A stretch of 64,000 bases of DNA from an uncultured Prochlorococcus sp. (GCA_902634515.1 CACPKH010000005.1:1-64000), one strand, 5' to 3'; positions 42,983-54,669 are shown, counted from the stretch's first letter. Program-made: numbers and translations. The notes: generated by a model from the letters alone, not told the origin.

Positions 42983-44233
42983 ATGAGACCAAGAGAACAC
43001 AATAAAAATGATTCTTCTCGCCCTTCATTATCGGGGAATAAAAGAAGAGGAAATAGGAATGATAGGAATGGATATAGTAGAAGAAATCAAGAAGATAGTT
43101 CTCTTCAGGGCAAGGCTTCTAAAGGAGGGCGAAGAGGCAAAGAATATGAATCTTCTTTAAAAGAATCTTCAATGGGAAGTAATAATCGTAGGAATTCCTC
43201 CAGGTCAAAACCCAGACCAGATTCTAGGGACTTAAAAAAGAGAACTAAAAACGAACTGCTGAGGGAATCGGATTCTTCATATTCCTTTAGAAGAAGTTAC
43301 GAAGACCCTAGTGATAGGAGGATTGAGCGATCTAGGAGAACTTCTTTTGAAAACTCTCCTAAAGAAAATTTATGGAAAGAGAATAGGGATAAATTACAAC
43401 AGCAGAAGAATCATTTTGAAAGCGATAGCCAAGTAAAAGATATTTTTTGGGGAAGGCATGCCACTCAGGCAATACTCGAATCAGGTAGACCTCTTCATCG
43501 CATTTGGTGCACGGCTGAATTAAGGAGCTCGCAACGATTCCTTCAACTTCTTAGAGATGCAAAGTCCGTAGGTGTTTTAGTTGAAGAGGTGTCTTGGGCA
43601 AGATTAGGCCATCTGACAAATGGAGGAGTGCATCAAGGTATTGCTCTGCAAACAGCAGCATCTGAAACGTTTGATTTGGAAACATTAATTGAGGGATGTC
43701 AATCATTAGATGAAAACCCTGTTTTGCTAGCCCTTGATGGTCTTACTGATCCTCATAATTTGGGAGCAATTGTTAGATCTGCAGAAGCATTAGGAGCTCA
43801 TGGGCTTATCCTCCCTCAAAGGAGGAGCGCCGGTTTAACTGGTTCAGTAGCAAAAGTTGCGGCAGGAGCACTAGAGCATTTGCCAGTAGCAAGAGTAGTT
43901 AATTTAAATAGGTCTTTAGAAGCATTAAAGAAAGTTGGCTATTTGGTTGTTGGCCTTGCAGAGGAAGGGAGTGAAACATTAAATGAATTTGATATGAAAG
44001 GACCCTTGGTGGTAGTCATAGGATCTGAAGGTAAAGGATTATCTCTTTTAACTAGAAGATATTGCGATCAACTAATTCGAATACCTCTTCGAGGTGTTAC
44101 ATCAAGTTTGAATGCCTCCGTAGCCACTTCGATTTTTCTCTACGAAGTTGCCAGAAAAAGTTGGATGAGTGGAATCTCAGGCAATGCTCCATCTCCAAAA
44201 TTAATTCGTGCAAAAGTATCTAAGAATAATTAG
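42983..44233 (+). CDS. rlmB: TrmH/RlmB-family rRNA 2'-O-methyltransferase with long disordered N-terminus
   Basis: 416 aa. Residues about 150-405 are a SpoU/SPOUT 2'-O-methyltransferase: substrate-binding part (IFWGRHATQAILESGRPLH), then LDGLTDPHNLGAIVRSAEA, VVIGSEGKGLS and IPLRGVTSSLNASVATSIFLYE forming the trefoil knot and SAM site. It methylates a 23S rRNA guanosine ribose. The first about 150 residues are Arg/Ser/Asn/Lys-rich low complexity, probably disordered and RNA-binding. Adjacent to mini-RNase III, also an rRNA enzyme. Confidence 0.9.
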   Translation: MRPREHNKNDSSRPSLSGNKRRGNRNDRNGYSRRNQEDSSLQGKASKGGRRGKEYESSLKESSMGSNNRRNSSRSKPRPDSRDLKKRTKNELLRESDSSYSFRRSYEDPSDRRIERSRRTSFENSPKENLWKENRDKLQQQKNHFESDSQVKDIFWGRHATQAILESGRPLHRIWCTAELRSSQRFLQLLRDAKSVGVLVEEVSWARLGHLTNGGVHQGIALQTAASETFDLETLIEGCQSLDENPVLLALDGLTDPHNLGAIVRSAEALGAHGLILPQRRSAGLTGSVAKVAAGALEHLPVARVVNLNRSLEALKKVGYLVVGLAEEGSETLNEFDMKGPLVVVIGSEGKGLSLLTRRYCDQLIRIPLRGVTSSLNASVATSIFLYEVARKSWMSGISGNAPSPKLIRAKVSKNN

Positions 44234-44360
44234 GTAGATAACAATCATTGAAATTCATGTAAAAAAGAATTGCTTCTTAGGTTAAAAAATTTGGTTTATT
44301 TTGCCCTGGAAAAATTTATTTTTTTCATTAAAATAAAAACTAGATTATTATTTTCTTCTT

Positions 44361-44591
44361 ATGAGTCCAGTTAGGCCATTACGAAATATTTGCAATATCA
44401 TTGGTTTGGCTTGGTGGGCCAGGATAGAAACACGTGACTCTGGAATTACATATTGGTTTGGACCTTTTTTAACTAAGAATAGCCTGCACAGCAGGCTTCC
44501 AATGTTTATCGAAGACTTAAATTTAGAAGGTTCTAAAGATATTGAGCACATGCTTTTACGTACCAGAAAAGCAGAGCCACTAACTATTTAA
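44361..44591 (+). CDS. DUF1816 family protein, 76 aa
   Basis: Pattern WWARIETRDSGITYWFGPF and FIEDLNLEGSKDIEHML matches DUF1816, a small family related to CpcD-type linker domains. Here it stands between rlmB and gatA. Phycobilisomes are reduced in Prochlorococcus-like cells, so the role is unclear. The 44348 minus-strand ORF is a shadow. Confidence 0.8.
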   Translation: MSPVRPLRNICNIIGLAWWARIETRDSGITYWFGPFLTKNSLHSRLPMFIEDLNLEGSKDIEHMLLRTRKAEPLTI

Positions 44592-44642
44592 CTTTTTTGC
44601 GCACGCAACTGATAGCGTCATAAGAAATACCCTCACTAAATA

Positions 44643-46106
44643 ATGGCTATCGCCGAATGGCGTCAAAAACTGATTCAAGGTGAATTATCTTCTTTAGAAT
44701 TAGTTGATGAGCACATCTCAAGAATAAAAAAAATAGATCAAAAGCTTCATGCTTTTTTGCTTGTTAATGAGGAGAAGGCTAGAGCAACAGCAAAGAAAAT
44801 AGATGAAGCTAGAGCTTCTGGAGAATCACTTCCGTCTTTGGCGGGAATACCTATAGCTATAAAAGACAACCTTTGTACAAAAGGAATAAAAACCACTTGC
44901 TCTAGCAAGATGCTTGAGAATTTTGTGGCGCCTTATGAGTCAACCGTAACTAAAAGGCTTTGGGAAGCGGGCGGACTCCTTGTCGGAAAAACAAATCTAG
45001 ATGAATTCGCCATGGGAAGTTCTACGGAGACTTCAGCATTTGGGGCCACATTGAATCCGTGGAATATTAAGAGAGTCCCTGGTGGTAGTTCTGGAGGTAG
45101 CGCTGCAGCTGTTGCTGCTGGGTTATGTGTAGCTGCTTTAGGTTCGGATACTGGAGGTTCTATTAGACAACCTGCATCTTTTTGTGGTGTTGTTGGCATG
45201 AAGCCAACTTATGGCCGAGTTAGCAGATGGGGTTTAGTAGCATTTGCAAGTTCTTTAGATCAGGTGGGTCCCTTCACTTCATGCGTTTCTGATGCGGCAG
45301 AAATCCTTCAAGTAATAGCAGGTAAGGATCCTAAAGACTCAACATGTTTAGATTCTCCATTGCCTGATTTCTCTGAGTTGTTTACAAAGCCAATTCAAGG
45401 TTTGCGGATTGGGTTAATTAAAGAGTGCTTTCACCAGGAAGGTTTAAACAAAGAAGTAAAAGAATCTGTTTTAAACGCAGCAAAGAAATTGGAATCATTA
45501 GGAGCTGAAATAATTGAACTATCTTGCCCTCGATTCAATGATGGAATAGAAACTTACTATGTGATTGCCCCTTCAGAAGCTTCAGCTAATTTGGCTAGAT
45601 ATGATGGAGTTAAGTATGGTTTCCGGTATGAAGGCGAAGAAAGTCTGGCATCTATGACTGCTATAACTAGAGCGAAAGGGTTTGGAAATGAAGTTCAGCG
45701 AAGAATTTTAATAGGAACGTATGCTTTGTCAGCAGGATATTTTGATGCTTATTACAAAAAAGCTCAGAAAGTGAGGACACTTATTTCTCGAGATTTTAAA
45801 AATGCTTTTAAGAAAGTTGATTTACTTTTGACACCTACATCTCCTACTACTGCATTTCATTCAGGTGCTCATGATGATGATCCATTGGCAATGTATTTAT
45901 CAGATTTGTTGACAATTCCAGCCAATTTAGCAGGACTCCCAGCAATCTCTTTGCCTTGTGGGTTTGATCATTTAGGCCTTCCTATAGGACTGCAATTGAT
46001 TGGAAACGTTTTAGAAGAATCACGTTTGCTGCAAGTTGCTTATCACTATGAACAAGAGGCAAATGTAATGAATAAACATCCAGAAGGTGACTTTATCCGA
46101 AGTTAA
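44643..46106 (+). CDS. gatA: Aspartyl/glutamyl-tRNA(Asn/Gln) amidotransferase subunit A
   Basis: 487 aa amidase. The Ser-cisSer-Lys triad region is intact: IAIKDNLCT (Lys), [15 protein letters not shown] and [24 protein letters not shown]. It hydrolyses glutamine and feeds ammonia to GatB for amidation of Glu-tRNA(Gln). Full length. Confidence 0.95.
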   Translation: MAIAEWRQKLIQGELSSLELVDEHISRIKKIDQKLHAFLLVNEEKARATAKKIDEARASGESLPSLAGIPIAIKDNLCTKGIKTTCSSKMLENFVAPYESTVTKRLWEAGGLLVGKTNLDEFAMGSSTETSAFGATLNPWNIKRVPGGSSGGSAAAVAAGLCVAALGSDTGGSIRQPASFCGVVGMKPTYGRVSRWGLVAFASSLDQVGPFTSCVSDAAEILQVIAGKDPKDSTCLDSPLPDFSELFTKPIQGLRIGLIKECFHQEGLNKEVKESVLNAAKKLESLGAEIIELSCPRFNDGIETYYVIAPSEASANLARYDGVKYGFRYEGEESLASMTAITRAKGFGNEVQRRILIGTYALSAGYFDAYYKKAQKVRTLISRDFKNAFKKVDLLLTPTSPTTAFHSGAHDDDPLAMYLSDLLTIPANLAGLPAISLPCGFDHLGLPIGLQLIGNVLEESRLLQVAYHYEQEANVMNKHPEGDFIRS

Positions 46107-46179
46107 CTTTTGTACACTATATGTTGTGTTTTCTTTTAGAAGACACGCTTTATCTTGTGTGATGCCATAGACTCTCCTT

Positions 46180-49100
46180 ATGGCTTTTGTCCCATTACAC
46201 AATCATAGTGATTACAGTCTTTTAGATGGTGCGAGCCAGCTAGAGCTTATGGTTGCTAGGGCTAAGGAGCTTGGTTTTCCAGCCTTAGCTTTGACTGATC
46301 ATGGTGTTATGTATGGAGCAATAGAACTTTTGAAATTGTGCAATGCGTCTGGGATAAAACCGATTATTGGAAATGAAATGTATGTCATCAATGGATCCAT
46401 AGATGATCCACAACCAAAGAAAGAGCGCAGATATCATTTGGTAATTTTGGCTAAGAATCAGAAGGGGTATAAAAATCTTGTCAAGTTAACTTCTGTAAGT
46501 CATTTAGAAGGAATGAGGGGAAGAGGAATTTTCTCAAGAGCTTGTATAGATAAAAACTTGCTTAGGGAGCATAGTGAGGGCTTGATTGTTTCCACAGCAT
46601 GTCTTGGAGGCGAAATTCCGCAAGCAATTCTTCGTGGGCGTCTCGATGTAGCTAGAGAAGTTGCTAGGTGGTATAAGGATATTTTTGAAGATGATTTTTA
46701 CTTAGAGATTCAAGATCATGGATCTATAGAAGATCGCATTGTCAATTCAGAAATTGTTCGTATTGCTAAGGAGTTAGAAATTAAACTAATAGCAACAAAT
46801 GATGCACACTATCTTACTAAGGATGATGTAGAAGCTCATGATGCATTGTTATGTGTTTTGACAGGTAAGTTGATAAGTGAAGAGAAAAGATTGAGATATA
46901 CGGGAACAGAATATTTGAAATCAGAAGAAGAAATGAAAAAACTATTTAATGATCACTTGCCTAAAGAAATAATTGAAGAAGCAATCTTAAATACATCAAA
47001 AGTCGCAGAGAAAGTTGAGGAATATAATATTTTAGGAACTTATAAGATGCCTGACTTCCCCGTTCCAGAAGGGAGTACCTCAATTGGTTATTTAAAAGAG
47101 GTTGCAAGAAAAGGTTTAATGGAAAGATTAGAAGTTAATAACGAAGATAAAATAGAAAGTCATTACATTGAAAGATTAAATCTAGAAATAGATATCATTA
47201 ATCAAATGGGTTTTCCTGCCTATTTTCTAGTTGTTTGGGATTATATTCGTTTTGCAAGACAAAATGGCATACCTGTTGGCCCAGGTAGGGGATCAGCAGC
47301 AGGCTCTTTAGTCGCATTCTCTTTAGGAATTACAAATATCGATCCAGTTTCAAATGGACTTTTGTTTGAGAGGTTCTTAAATCCTGAACGTAAATCTATG
47401 CCTGATATAGATACAGATTTCTGTATTGAGAGAAGAGGAGAGGTTATTGATTATGTCACTAAAAGATATGGTCAAGATAAAGTTGCGCAAATAATTACCT
47501 TTAACAGGATGACATCTAAGGCGGTTTTAAAAGATGTAGCAAGGGTGCTTGATATCCCTTATGGAGATGCCGATCGACTAGCAAAGTTAATACCTGTTGT
47601 TAGAGGTAAGCCAGCAAAGTTATCTAAAATGATAAGTAAAGATTCACCTAATACTGACTTTAGAGACAAATATCAAAAAGATCCATTGGTTAAAAGATGG
47701 ATTGATATGGCAATAAGAATTGAGGGTACAAATAAGACATTTGGTGTTCATGCTGCTGGTGTTGTTATAGCCTCTGAATCCTTAGATGATTTAGTTCCAC
47801 TTCAAAGAAATAATGATGGCCAAATTATTACTCAATATTTTATGGAAGATATTGAATCCTTAGGGTTATTGAAGATGGATTTTTTAGGTCTTAAGAATCT
47901 CACGATGATAGAGAAAACTATCAACCTTGTAGAAAAATCTATAGGTATGAAAGTTAATGTTGATAAGTTATCTATGAATGATGATAAAACATATGATCTT
48001 TTGTCTAGAGGAGATCTTGAAGGGATATTTCAGCTTGAATCAAGTGGAATGAGGCAAATAGTTAGAGATTTAAAACCATCTTCATTAGAAGATATCTCTT
48101 CCATTTTGGCTCTTTATAGGCCTGGGCCATTAGATGCGGGACTTATCCCAAAGTTTATTAATCGTAAACATGGACGTGAAAGAATTGACTTTCCACATTC
48201 TTCCTTAAGTTCAATTTTAGGAGAAACCTATGGCATTATGATTTATCAAGAACAGATAATGAAGATTGCTCAAGATCTTGCAGGCTATTCATTAGGTCAA
48301 GCGGATTTATTAAGGCGTGCAATGGGTAAGAAGAAAGTTTCTGAGATGCAAAAACATCGTAATTTGTTTTTAGAAGGTGCAAGTAAAAAAGGTGTTGACT
48401 CAAAAATTGCAAATGACTTGTTTGAGCAAATGGTGCTTTTTGCAGAATATTGTTTTAACAAGAGTCATTCAACAGCTTATGGAGCAGTTACCTATCAAAC
48501 TGCATATCTAAAAGCTCACTATCCAGTAGCTTATATGGCTGCATTGTTGACTGTAAATGCAGGATCTACGGACAAAATTCAACGTTATATAGCAAATTGC
48601 AATTCAATGGGAATTGAGGTGATTCCACCCAATGTAAATTCCTCAGGCATAGATTTTACTCCTAGTGATAACAAGATTCTATTTGGCTTATCTGCTGTTA
48701 GGAACCTTGGCGAGGGAGCAATTACTCAATTAATTAAATCTCGAGAGGAGGACGGAGCTTTTAGTTCTTTAGCAGAACTTTGTGATCGATTACCTGCGAA
48801 TGTTCTTAATAGAAGAGGACTTGAATCTTTGATTCATTGTGGAGCATTAGACATTTTTGAAAGGAATGCAAATAGAGCTCAATTAATAGCAGACCTTGAT
48901 TTAACTCTTGAATGGGCTGCTTCCCGTGCGCGAGACCGCATTAGTGGACAAGGAAATTTGTTTGATATTGGTAAAACAGATTCTTCAGGAATTGGCAACC
49001 AAAATAAAATTAGCTCTTTGCCTAAAGCTTCTCCAATAGATGACTATTCTCCAACAGAAAAACTTCGACTTGAAAAAGAATTATTAGGTTTTTATTTATC

Positions 49101-49698
49101 TGATCACCCGCTGAAACAGCTTGCTGAGCCTGCAAAACTTATTGCTCCTATTGATTTGGAAAATTTAGAGGCACAAAAAGATAAGTCAAAAGTAAGTGTA
49201 ATTGCAATGATTAATAATATCCGAGTAGTAACCACTCGTAAGGGAGATCGAATGGCTATTCTTCAAATTGAGGATTTGACTAGTTCTTGTGAAGCTGTTG
49301 TGTTCCCTAAATCATATGCAAGGTTGTCCGATCACTTGCTATCTGAATCTCGCCTTCTTTTTTGGGCGTCAGTAGATCGAAGAGATGATCGTGTTCAATT
49401 AATTGTGGAGGATTGTAGATTAATAGATGAAATGAGGTTTGTTTTGGTCGACTTATTGCCTGATCAAATAAATAGTATTGATCATCAATATCGCCTTAGA
49501 GAATGCTTATATAGTAACCGACCTGCTAGAGATGACTTTGGGGTAAAAGTTCCTGTTGTTGTTGTTATAAGGGATGGAGAAAGTGTTAAATATATTCGCT
49601 TAGGTCATCAGTTTTGTGTTAAGGACCCTTATCAAACAGTTGAATCATTGAGAAACATTTCCTTTAAAGCAAGTTGCAGTGACAGACTTGTTAGCTAA
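46180..49698 (+). CDS. dnaE: DNA polymerase III alpha subunit
   Basis: 1172 aa replicative polymerase (C family). N-terminal PHP domain ([16 protein letters not shown]), polymerase palm with catalytic acidic residues in PDIDTDFC and nearby [11 protein letters not shown], fingers, a helix-hairpin-helix region and the OB domain ([20 protein letters not shown]). Cyanobacteria use a split dnaE whose halves carry an intein in many species. This one is a single uninterrupted ORF without intein motifs, as expected for this lineage. The stop overlaps the convergent PAM68 gene by 4 bases. Confidence 0.95.
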   Translation: MAFVPLHNHSDYSLLDGASQLELMVARAKELGFPALALTDHGVMYGAIELLKLCNASGIKPIIGNEMYVINGSIDDPQPKKERRYHLVILAKNQKGYKNLVKLTSVSHLEGMRGRGIFSRACIDKNLLREHSEGLIVSTACLGGEIPQAILRGRLDVAREVARWYKDIFEDDFYLEIQDHGSIEDRIVNSEIVRIAKELEIKLIATNDAHYLTKDDVEAHDALLCVLTGKLISEEKRLRYTGTEYLKSEEEMKKLFNDHLPKEIIEEAILNTSKVAEKVEEYNILGTYKMPDFPVPEGSTSIGYLKEVARKGLMERLEVNNEDKIESHYIERLNLEIDIINQMGFPAYFLVVWDYIRFARQNGIPVGPGRGSAAGSLVAFSLGITNIDPVSNGLLFERFLNPERKSMPDIDTDFCIERRGEVIDYVTKRYGQDKVAQIITFNRMTSKAVLKDVARVLDIPYGDADRLAKLIPVVRGKPAKLSKMISKDSPNTDFRDKYQKDPLVKRWIDMAIRIEGTNKTFGVHAAGVVIASESLDDLVPLQRNNDGQIITQYFMEDIESLGLLKMDFLGLKNLTMIEKTINLVEKSIGMKVNVDKLSMNDDKTYDLLSRGDLEGIFQLESSGMRQIVRDLKPSSLEDISSILALYRPGPLDAGLIPKFINRKHGRERIDFPHSSLSSILGETYGIMIYQEQIMKIAQDLAGYSLGQADLLRRAMGKKKVSEMQKHRNLFLEGASKKGVDSKIANDLFEQMVLFAEYCFNKSHSTAYGAVTYQTAYLKAHYPVAYMAALLTVNAGSTDKIQRYIANCNSMGIEVIPPNVNSSGIDFTPSDNKILFGLSAVRNLGEGAITQLIKSREEDGAFSSLAELCDRLPANVLNRRGLESLIHCGALDIFERNANRAQLIADLDLTLEWAASRARDRISGQGNLFDIGKTDSSGIGNQNKISSLPKASPIDDYSPTEKLRLEKELLGFYLSDHPLKQLAEPAKLIAPIDLENLEAQKDKSKVSVIAMINNIRVVTTRKGDRMAILQIEDLTSSCEAVVFPKSYARLSDHLLSESRLLFWASVDRRDDRVQLIVEDCRLIDEMRFVLVDLLPDQINSIDHQYRLRECLYSNRPARDDFGVKVPVVVVIRDGESVKYIRLGHQFCVKDPYQTVESLRNISFKASCSDRLVS

Positions 49699-50135
49699 GT
49701 CTTTTTAATATCTCTTGAAGGTGCTTTCGTTTTGAAAGCGTCACGCATCCTTTCAATATTTGGTCGAATATTTTCAAATCCCAGAATAGTCCCTGGATTG
49801 GTATCCCAACTTGCAGAAAGTATCCCATAACTTAATCCTATTAACCCAATTAAGAAGCATAATGCTGATATAGTAAGTGTTAATGCTGGTGCAACATCAG
49901 CTATGCCTTTTGTTATTAGTAAATAACTAATTACAAAAACACCCATTCCAGAAAAAGTTGGTAAACCGGTTGTAAAAACAACTCTTCTAACCATTCTATT
50001 GGCTACTTCTTTAGGAATATATGGATCTCGTTTTGACTTCTTGTTTTTCTTTGCAGGGATAACTGTAGCTTTTTTTATATCCTCATTTAAAAAAGAATTA
50101 TTCTGAGATTGTTTTTCTTTTTTATCTTCAGTCAT
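49695..50135 (-). CDS. PAM68-family photosystem II assembly protein
   Basis: 146 aa. Disordered basic N-terminus (about 1-45), [17 protein letters not shown] motif, then two membrane helices ([30 protein letters not shown]) and the [17 protein letters not shown] tail, typical of PAM68 (DUF3464). Homologues help assemble PSII in the thylakoid. The dnaE convergent overlap is 4 bases. Confidence 0.88.
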   Translation of the reverse strand: MTEDKKEKQSQNNSFLNEDIKKATVIPAKKNKKSKRDPYIPKEVANRMVRRVVFTTGLPTFSGMGVFVISYLLITKGIADVAPALTLTISALCFLIGLIGLSYGILSASWDTNPGTILGFENIRPNIERMRDAFKTKAPSRDIKKT

Positions 50136-50162
50136 GCAGCAAGGTCTTTATAAGAAGGATTA

Positions 50163-50432
50163 CTATCCTCTTATGTTTAGCTTGCTAATCAAGTCATTGT
50201 AACGCTTTTCACTTTTGTCTTTAACATAGTTTAGTAATCTTTTTCTTTGACCAATCATTTTCAATAAGCCTTGTCTCGAAGAGAAGTCGTGATTATTTTG
50301 CTGTAAATGATCGCTTAATTTGGCAATTCTTTTGGTTAACATCGCCACTTGAACTTCTGCAGAACCAGTATCAGTAGCATGGGTCTGATGATCGTTGATA
50401 AGTTCCTGCTTTTCTTGGGTATTGAGAGCCAT
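50163..50432 (-). CDS. rpsO: Ribosomal protein S15
   Basis: Start set at the internal Met ([15 protein letters not shown], 50432), giving the standard 89 aa; the track ORF begins 7 codons earlier. Conserved [13 protein letters not shown] and [20 protein letters not shown] bind 16S rRNA helices. Primary-binding small-subunit protein. Confidence 0.95.
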   Translation of the reverse strand: MALNTQEKQELINDHQTHATDTGSAEVQVAMLTKRIAKLSDHLQQNNHDFSSRQGLLKMIGQRKRLLNYVKDKSEKRYNDLISKLNIRG

Positions 50433-50493
50433 GTTTTGACTTTTAAAAATCACTTTACGTTTGATGCCTTAATCTAACTCCTCAAGTTCCTTT

Positions 50494-51138
50494 CTAGACA
50501 TTTTTTTGACTTAATAACATTAGTACTTCTTTGAAGAGAATCTCAAAGTCAGCAAGACTTTCGACTCTGGAAGACTGACTAACCTTTGAGGAATAGGTCT
50601 CGACAAGAGTGTTAAGGGCTATATTTATTTCTTGGTCTTTGTATTCAAGATTTCTTAGAGCAGTTTTAATTTCATTTATTAGGTCTTTCTCAAATAAATT
50701 TGAATTAGGTTTAATTATTTGAGGTATATGAGAAAGTTTGTTTTGTAGTTCAATAATTAGTCTCTCTCCTGTTCTTTTCCCTACTCCTGGAGACTCGGTA
50801 AGTGTTGCAATATCTTTATTTAATATCGCTGTAATAAGCTTGCTAGCACTATTCCCTTCAAGAAGTGAGATTGCAAGTTGAGGCCCAATACCGCTAACGC
50901 TAATTAATACTCTAAATAAGTCTCTGTCTCCTTTCTCAATGAAGCCATATAAAAAATTGCCTTCCTCCCTTGTTAGTTGGTGAATCCAAAGTGTGATATC
51001 AGTTAAAGAATCAGTATCTTTTAGGTCCCTTTGTAATAGCTGTACTTCATAGCCAATTCCATAGCAGTTAATAACTAACCCAGTCCGATTAGTTTGCTCC
51101 CATATCTGTACCTTTTCTCCTTTAATCCAGCCAATCAT
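50494..51138 (-). CDS. ruvA: Holliday junction DNA helicase subunit RuvA
   Basis: Starts MIGWIKGEKVQIWE (51138); four residues upstream are probably untranslated. N-terminal OB fold, two helix-hairpin-helix repeats (SGIGPQLAISLLEG; PGVGKRTGERLIIEL) and the C-terminal domain binding RuvB. It recognises the four-way junction for branch migration. 62 bases upstream of rpsO. Confidence 0.93.
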   Translation of the reverse strand: MIGWIKGEKVQIWEQTNRTGLVINCYGIGYEVQLLQRDLKDTDSLTDITLWIHQLTREEGNFLYGFIEKGDRDLFRVLISVSGIGPQLAISLLEGNSASKLITAILNKDIATLTESPGVGKRTGERLIIELQNKLSHIPQIIKPNSNLFEKDLINEIKTALRNLEYKDQEINIALNTLVETYSSKVSQSSRVESLADFEILFKEVLMLLSQKNV

Positions 51139-51176
51139 TAGTGAAGTCAATCCTTGAAAATAAGAAAGTCTTTAAA

Positions 51177-51599
51177 TCAACCTCCATCAATTTGACAGCC
51201 AATCATTGCCCCTGCAGCCCCTCCTGCTGGCACTGCCCACCACCTATCTTTGCCTCTAGTCCCAGACATTGTTAATCCCGCTCCTAAAAGAGCTCCAATA
51301 ATCGAACCTTCTTTACAGTCATTCTGGTCAATATCATCATTTGGTAAAGAAGGTATTTCTGTATGAGTAGGTCCTAAAGTTGTTGTATGCGAGCGGCGAA
51401 TTCTTCTTTTACAAGGGACTTCTACTATTTCTGTCCAACTTTTTACATATCCTGGCGACTCTCTAGTCCCTGGCACATATTCTTCTCGGTATTCATTGCT
51501 TGTGCAAGTTCTAGACCTTGAGAAACCTCTTTGATATTCATCTCCTAGAACATTAGAGCCAATGCTCATAGAGAAAATTAAGGCAAGGAAGATTTTCAT
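51177..51599 (-). CDS. Exported glycine-rich hypothetical protein, 140 aa
   Basis: Signal peptide (MKIFLALIFSMSIGSNVLG) and a mature region with a Cys pair, an Arg-rich middle (CKRRIRRSHTTT) and a C-terminal glycine-zipper-like segment (GALLGAGLTMSGTRGKDRW; PAGGAAGAMIG). The latter resembles outer-membrane glycine-zipper proteins. Stop overlaps the EamA gene end region by 4 bases, so it is the second gene of that unit. Confidence 0.65.
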   Translation of the reverse strand: MKIFLALIFSMSIGSNVLGDEYQRGFSRSRTCTSNEYREEYVPGTRESPGYVKSWTEIVEVPCKRRIRRSHTTTLGPTHTEIPSLPNDDIDQNDCKEGSIIGALLGAGLTMSGTRGKDRWWAVPAGGAAGAMIGCQIDGG

Positions 51600-52522
51600 A
51601 TTTTTGAAGCTTTGCCTAATCTTACAGATAAATCTAAGTCTAGTTTTGCGCTTAAGCTAATTAATGTTGCTCCAAATACACATATAGAACCTGCCAAAAT
51701 ATAGATCGTAAGATTCTCAGAGAAAAAGATTGCGCCCCATAGAGTCCCAAATAGAACTTGTGTGTAATTTATTGAGGTTGCATGGCCAGCTGGCAAAAGG
51801 CTGAGGCCTTTTGTTATAGATAGTTGCCCAAGTTGCGTAAATATACCAATTCCTAAAATCCAAATCCATTCAAAACCTCTTGGCATAACAGCATTGTTTA
51901 TTAGGAAAGGAAGACTTATTGGAACTGCAACAAGAGGGAAATAATGAACAATTACTATTGAATCTTCAGTTTGAGAAAGTTTTCTTACTATTACATATGC
52001 AAGAGCTGTAAGGATTGCACCAATTAAGGCGATAATGATTGCAAATAATGGGAAGTTTATTTCATTCCCATTCACAATTATTGGTTGTACTACAAGCTTT
52101 ACTCCAATCCATCCAAGGATTACAGATACAACAATTCTTCTTTTTAATTTCTCACGTAGTATGAAAAAACCTAGTAGAGCGGTGAAAGTTGGGTAAGTGT
52201 ATTGAATGACTGTTGCAGTCGATAATGACAAATAATTCAGAGCTTTAAATATACAAAATAATGCTCCAGTTCCTACTAAACCTCTTGTTAGAAGTAATTT
52301 TTTATTCTTTCCCCATGGAGATATTCCAACTTTGCTAATCATTACTCTTGTTATAACAAGGCTAATTAGGGCTCTTGCCATTATTAATTCAGCTATTGGT
52401 AAACGCCCTCCTAATTTTTTGACGCAAACCGTCATAAGGCTAAAGGCTAGAGAACTTGTGATTAAACTTTTAAAACCTTGGATTTCATTTTCATGGGTTT
52501 CCCTCCAGGCTCTGAAGTTCAT
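51596..52522 (-). CDS. EamA/DMT-family transporter
   Basis: 308 aa with ten hydrophobic helices in two EamA repeats (SSLAFSLMTVCVKKLGGRLP; LIGAILTALAYVIVRKLSQ). Inner-membrane drug/metabolite transporter, substrate unknown. Coupled (4-base overlap) to the exported glycine-rich protein. Divergent from dnaG with a 74-base gap. Confidence 0.85.
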   Translation of the reverse strand: MNFRAWRETHENEIQGFKSLITSSLAFSLMTVCVKKLGGRLPIAELIMARALISLVITRVMISKVGISPWGKNKKLLLTRGLVGTGALFCIFKALNYLSLSTATVIQYTYPTFTALLGFFILREKLKRRIVVSVILGWIGVKLVVQPIIVNGNEINFPLFAIIIALIGAILTALAYVIVRKLSQTEDSIVIVHYFPLVAVPISLPFLINNAVMPRGFEWIWILGIGIFTQLGQLSITKGLSLLPAGHATSINYTQVLFGTLWGAIFFSENLTIYILAGSICVFGATLISLSAKLDLDLSVRLGKASKI

Positions 52523-52596
52523 TTCTTGATAAGTTTTAAGTTAAAAAATTAGGTAATTAATTAGACGAATTTCTAGATGACCATCACAATAATCTA

Positions 52597-54654
52597 ATGG
52601 GAAATCCTCGCATCCACCCACGAACGATAGATGCCGTTAAAGAAAGAGCGGACATAGTTGATGTTGTCGGAGAGCATGTTGTCTTAAAGAAAAAAGGTAA
52701 GGAATATGTTGGCATCTGTCCATTTCATGATGACAGTAGGCCTTCAATGGCAGTTTCTCCTGCTAAACAATTTTATTACTGCTTTTCTTGTGGCGCAGGA
52801 GGAAATTCCATTAAATTCCTTATGGAATTCCAGCGACAGAGTTTTGTTGATGTAGTTCTTGATTTAGCTAGAAAATATCAGCTCCCTGTTGAGACTATTG
52901 AAGGGCCACAACAAGAGCGTCTTCGTCAAAAGCTTTCCCGTAGAGATAACTTATATAAAGTCCTTGGCCTGGCGAATGGATGGTTTCGTGATCAATTGCT
53001 TACGGCTGAAGGTCAGGGTGCCTTTAATTATTTAGTAAAAGATCGTGGGTTTAATGAAACTCTTATACAAGAATTCGAATTAGGGTTTGCCCCTAAGGGA
53101 TGGGATGAACTTCTGAGATATCTTAAATCGGTTGAGAATATTTCAACCGATTTACTTGAAGAAGCAGGACTTATTATTCCTAGAAAAGGAGGTAATGGTT
53201 TTTACGATAGGTTCCGTAATCGGCTTATTATACCGATAAAAGATAGACAAAGTAGAGTTATTGGCTTTGGGGGGCGAACGCTTGATGGATCAGACCCAAA
53301 ATATTTAAACTCCCCAGAGACAGAAGTCTTTGAGAAAGGAAAACATCTTTTCGGTTTAGACAAGGCATCAAATTCAATTCGCAGAAATGATAGGGCTATT
53401 GTTGTGGAAGGATACTTTGATGTTATTGCTTTACATTCAGCTGGAATAACTAATTCAGTTGCTTCTTTAGGTACAACTCTTAGTAGTCATCAAATAACAC
53501 AATTATGTAGATGTAGTGATAGCAAGAGAATAGTTCTCAATTTTGATGCTGATAAAGCAGGAGTTCGTGCGGCCACTAGAGCAATAGGAGAGGTTGAACA
53601 CCTTGCTATGCAAGGACAGTTGGAATTAAGGGTTCTGCATTTACCTTCAGGGAAGGATCCTGATGAATATATGAAATCTTATTCTTCAATTGAATATAAA
53701 GCTCTTTTAGATGAAGCACCTCTTTGGATTGATTGGCAAATAGATCAAGTCTTTCACGGTTTAGACCTTAGCAAAGCTGATCATTTTCAACTTGCTGTTA
53801 GTGGATTGGTTCAATTACTAGGTAAGTTGCCTCAGTCGGCTCTTCGTACTCATTACCTCCAAAAAGTTGCCGAGCGCTTAAGTGGTGGCCAGGCTAGGTT
53901 GGCTCTTCAATTGGAGGATGATCTTCGCAATCAAGTAAAGGGACAACGTTGGCATGGTCGGTCTGAACGGCTTGAAAAGCCTGGTGAAGCGACCTTGAGA
54001 GAACGGAGCGAGGGAGATGTCCTTAGACTTTATTTGCATTGTCCTAGTTTTCGAGCAACTATTCGTAGAGAACTAAGGGAAAGAGAATTAGAGGATTTTG
54101 CATTACATCATCATCGCTTATTATGGGCATCTATTAATGAATTAGAAGGGAGAAATATAGGAGCTTCCTTGTTGGAATCTATTTGTAGAGGTGAATCTCC
54201 TGGAGAGGAGTTATCTGAAATAGAGATATCTCAATTGCTCCTAGATCAATTCCTTATTGAAAATAACACGCTACTTTCTTCTCGCCTTAGCACTCTTTTG
54301 GAACCTGGAGAAGTGCAAATGGTTTCAATGGCAAAGCCAAATCTCCAACTGCGAGGAGCCTTGGCAGTCTTAGAACGTCAGAAGTCCCTGAAACGTTGTA
54401 GTCATTTAATCGAGGCTTGGAGTGGACAAAGGCTTGAAACATTGGAAACATGTATCGCTGCACTTATTGAACAAGAACAACAAAAACCAGAGGCTTCATT
54501 TGAGATGGAAAAACGAATAGAGGATATGTTTGAGGAACTCAATACTGATGCTCTAAAGTTTCAAGAGTTGTATTACAGTGAACGCAAACACATTCTGTTT
54601 TTAGATAAACAACGTTGTGCAATATCGAATGATAAGGAAACACTTTCAGTTTGA
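52597..54654 (+). CDS. dnaG: DNA primase
   Basis: 685 aa. N-terminal CHC2 zinc finger (CPFHDDSRPS ... YYCFSCGAGG), the RNA polymerase catalytic core with TOPRIM motif VVEGYFDVIALHSAG and FDADKAG, and a helical C-terminal domain that contacts DnaB. It synthesises primers for lagging-strand replication. Full length. Confidence 0.95.
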   Translation: MGNPRIHPRTIDAVKERADIVDVVGEHVVLKKKGKEYVGICPFHDDSRPSMAVSPAKQFYYCFSCGAGGNSIKFLMEFQRQSFVDVVLDLARKYQLPVETIEGPQQERLRQKLSRRDNLYKVLGLANGWFRDQLLTAEGQGAFNYLVKDRGFNETLIQEFELGFAPKGWDELLRYLKSVENISTDLLEEAGLIIPRKGGNGFYDRFRNRLIIPIKDRQSRVIGFGGRTLDGSDPKYLNSPETEVFEKGKHLFGLDKASNSIRRNDRAIVVEGYFDVIALHSAGITNSVASLGTTLSSHQITQLCRCSDSKRIVLNFDADKAGVRAATRAIGEVEHLAMQGQLELRVLHLPSGKDPDEYMKSYSSIEYKALLDEAPLWIDWQIDQVFHGLDLSKADHFQLAVSGLVQLLGKLPQSALRTHYLQKVAERLSGGQARLALQLEDDLRNQVKGQRWHGRSERLEKPGEATLRERSEGDVLRLYLHCPSFRATIRRELRERELEDFALHHHRLLWASINELEGRNIGASLLESICRGESPGEELSEIEISQLLLDQFLIENNTLLSSRLSTLLEPGEVQMVSMAKPNLQLRGALAVLERQKSLKRCSHLIEAWSGQRLETLETCIAALIEQEQQKPEASFEMEKRIEDMFEELNTDALKFQELYYSERKHILFLDKQRCAISNDKETLSV

Positions 54655-54669
54655 GAGTTAATCTCTAAT

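Noticed and set aside
46180-49698. Split DnaE intein
   Set aside because: The dnaE frame is continuous at 1172 aa, with no intein splice motifs or interruption.
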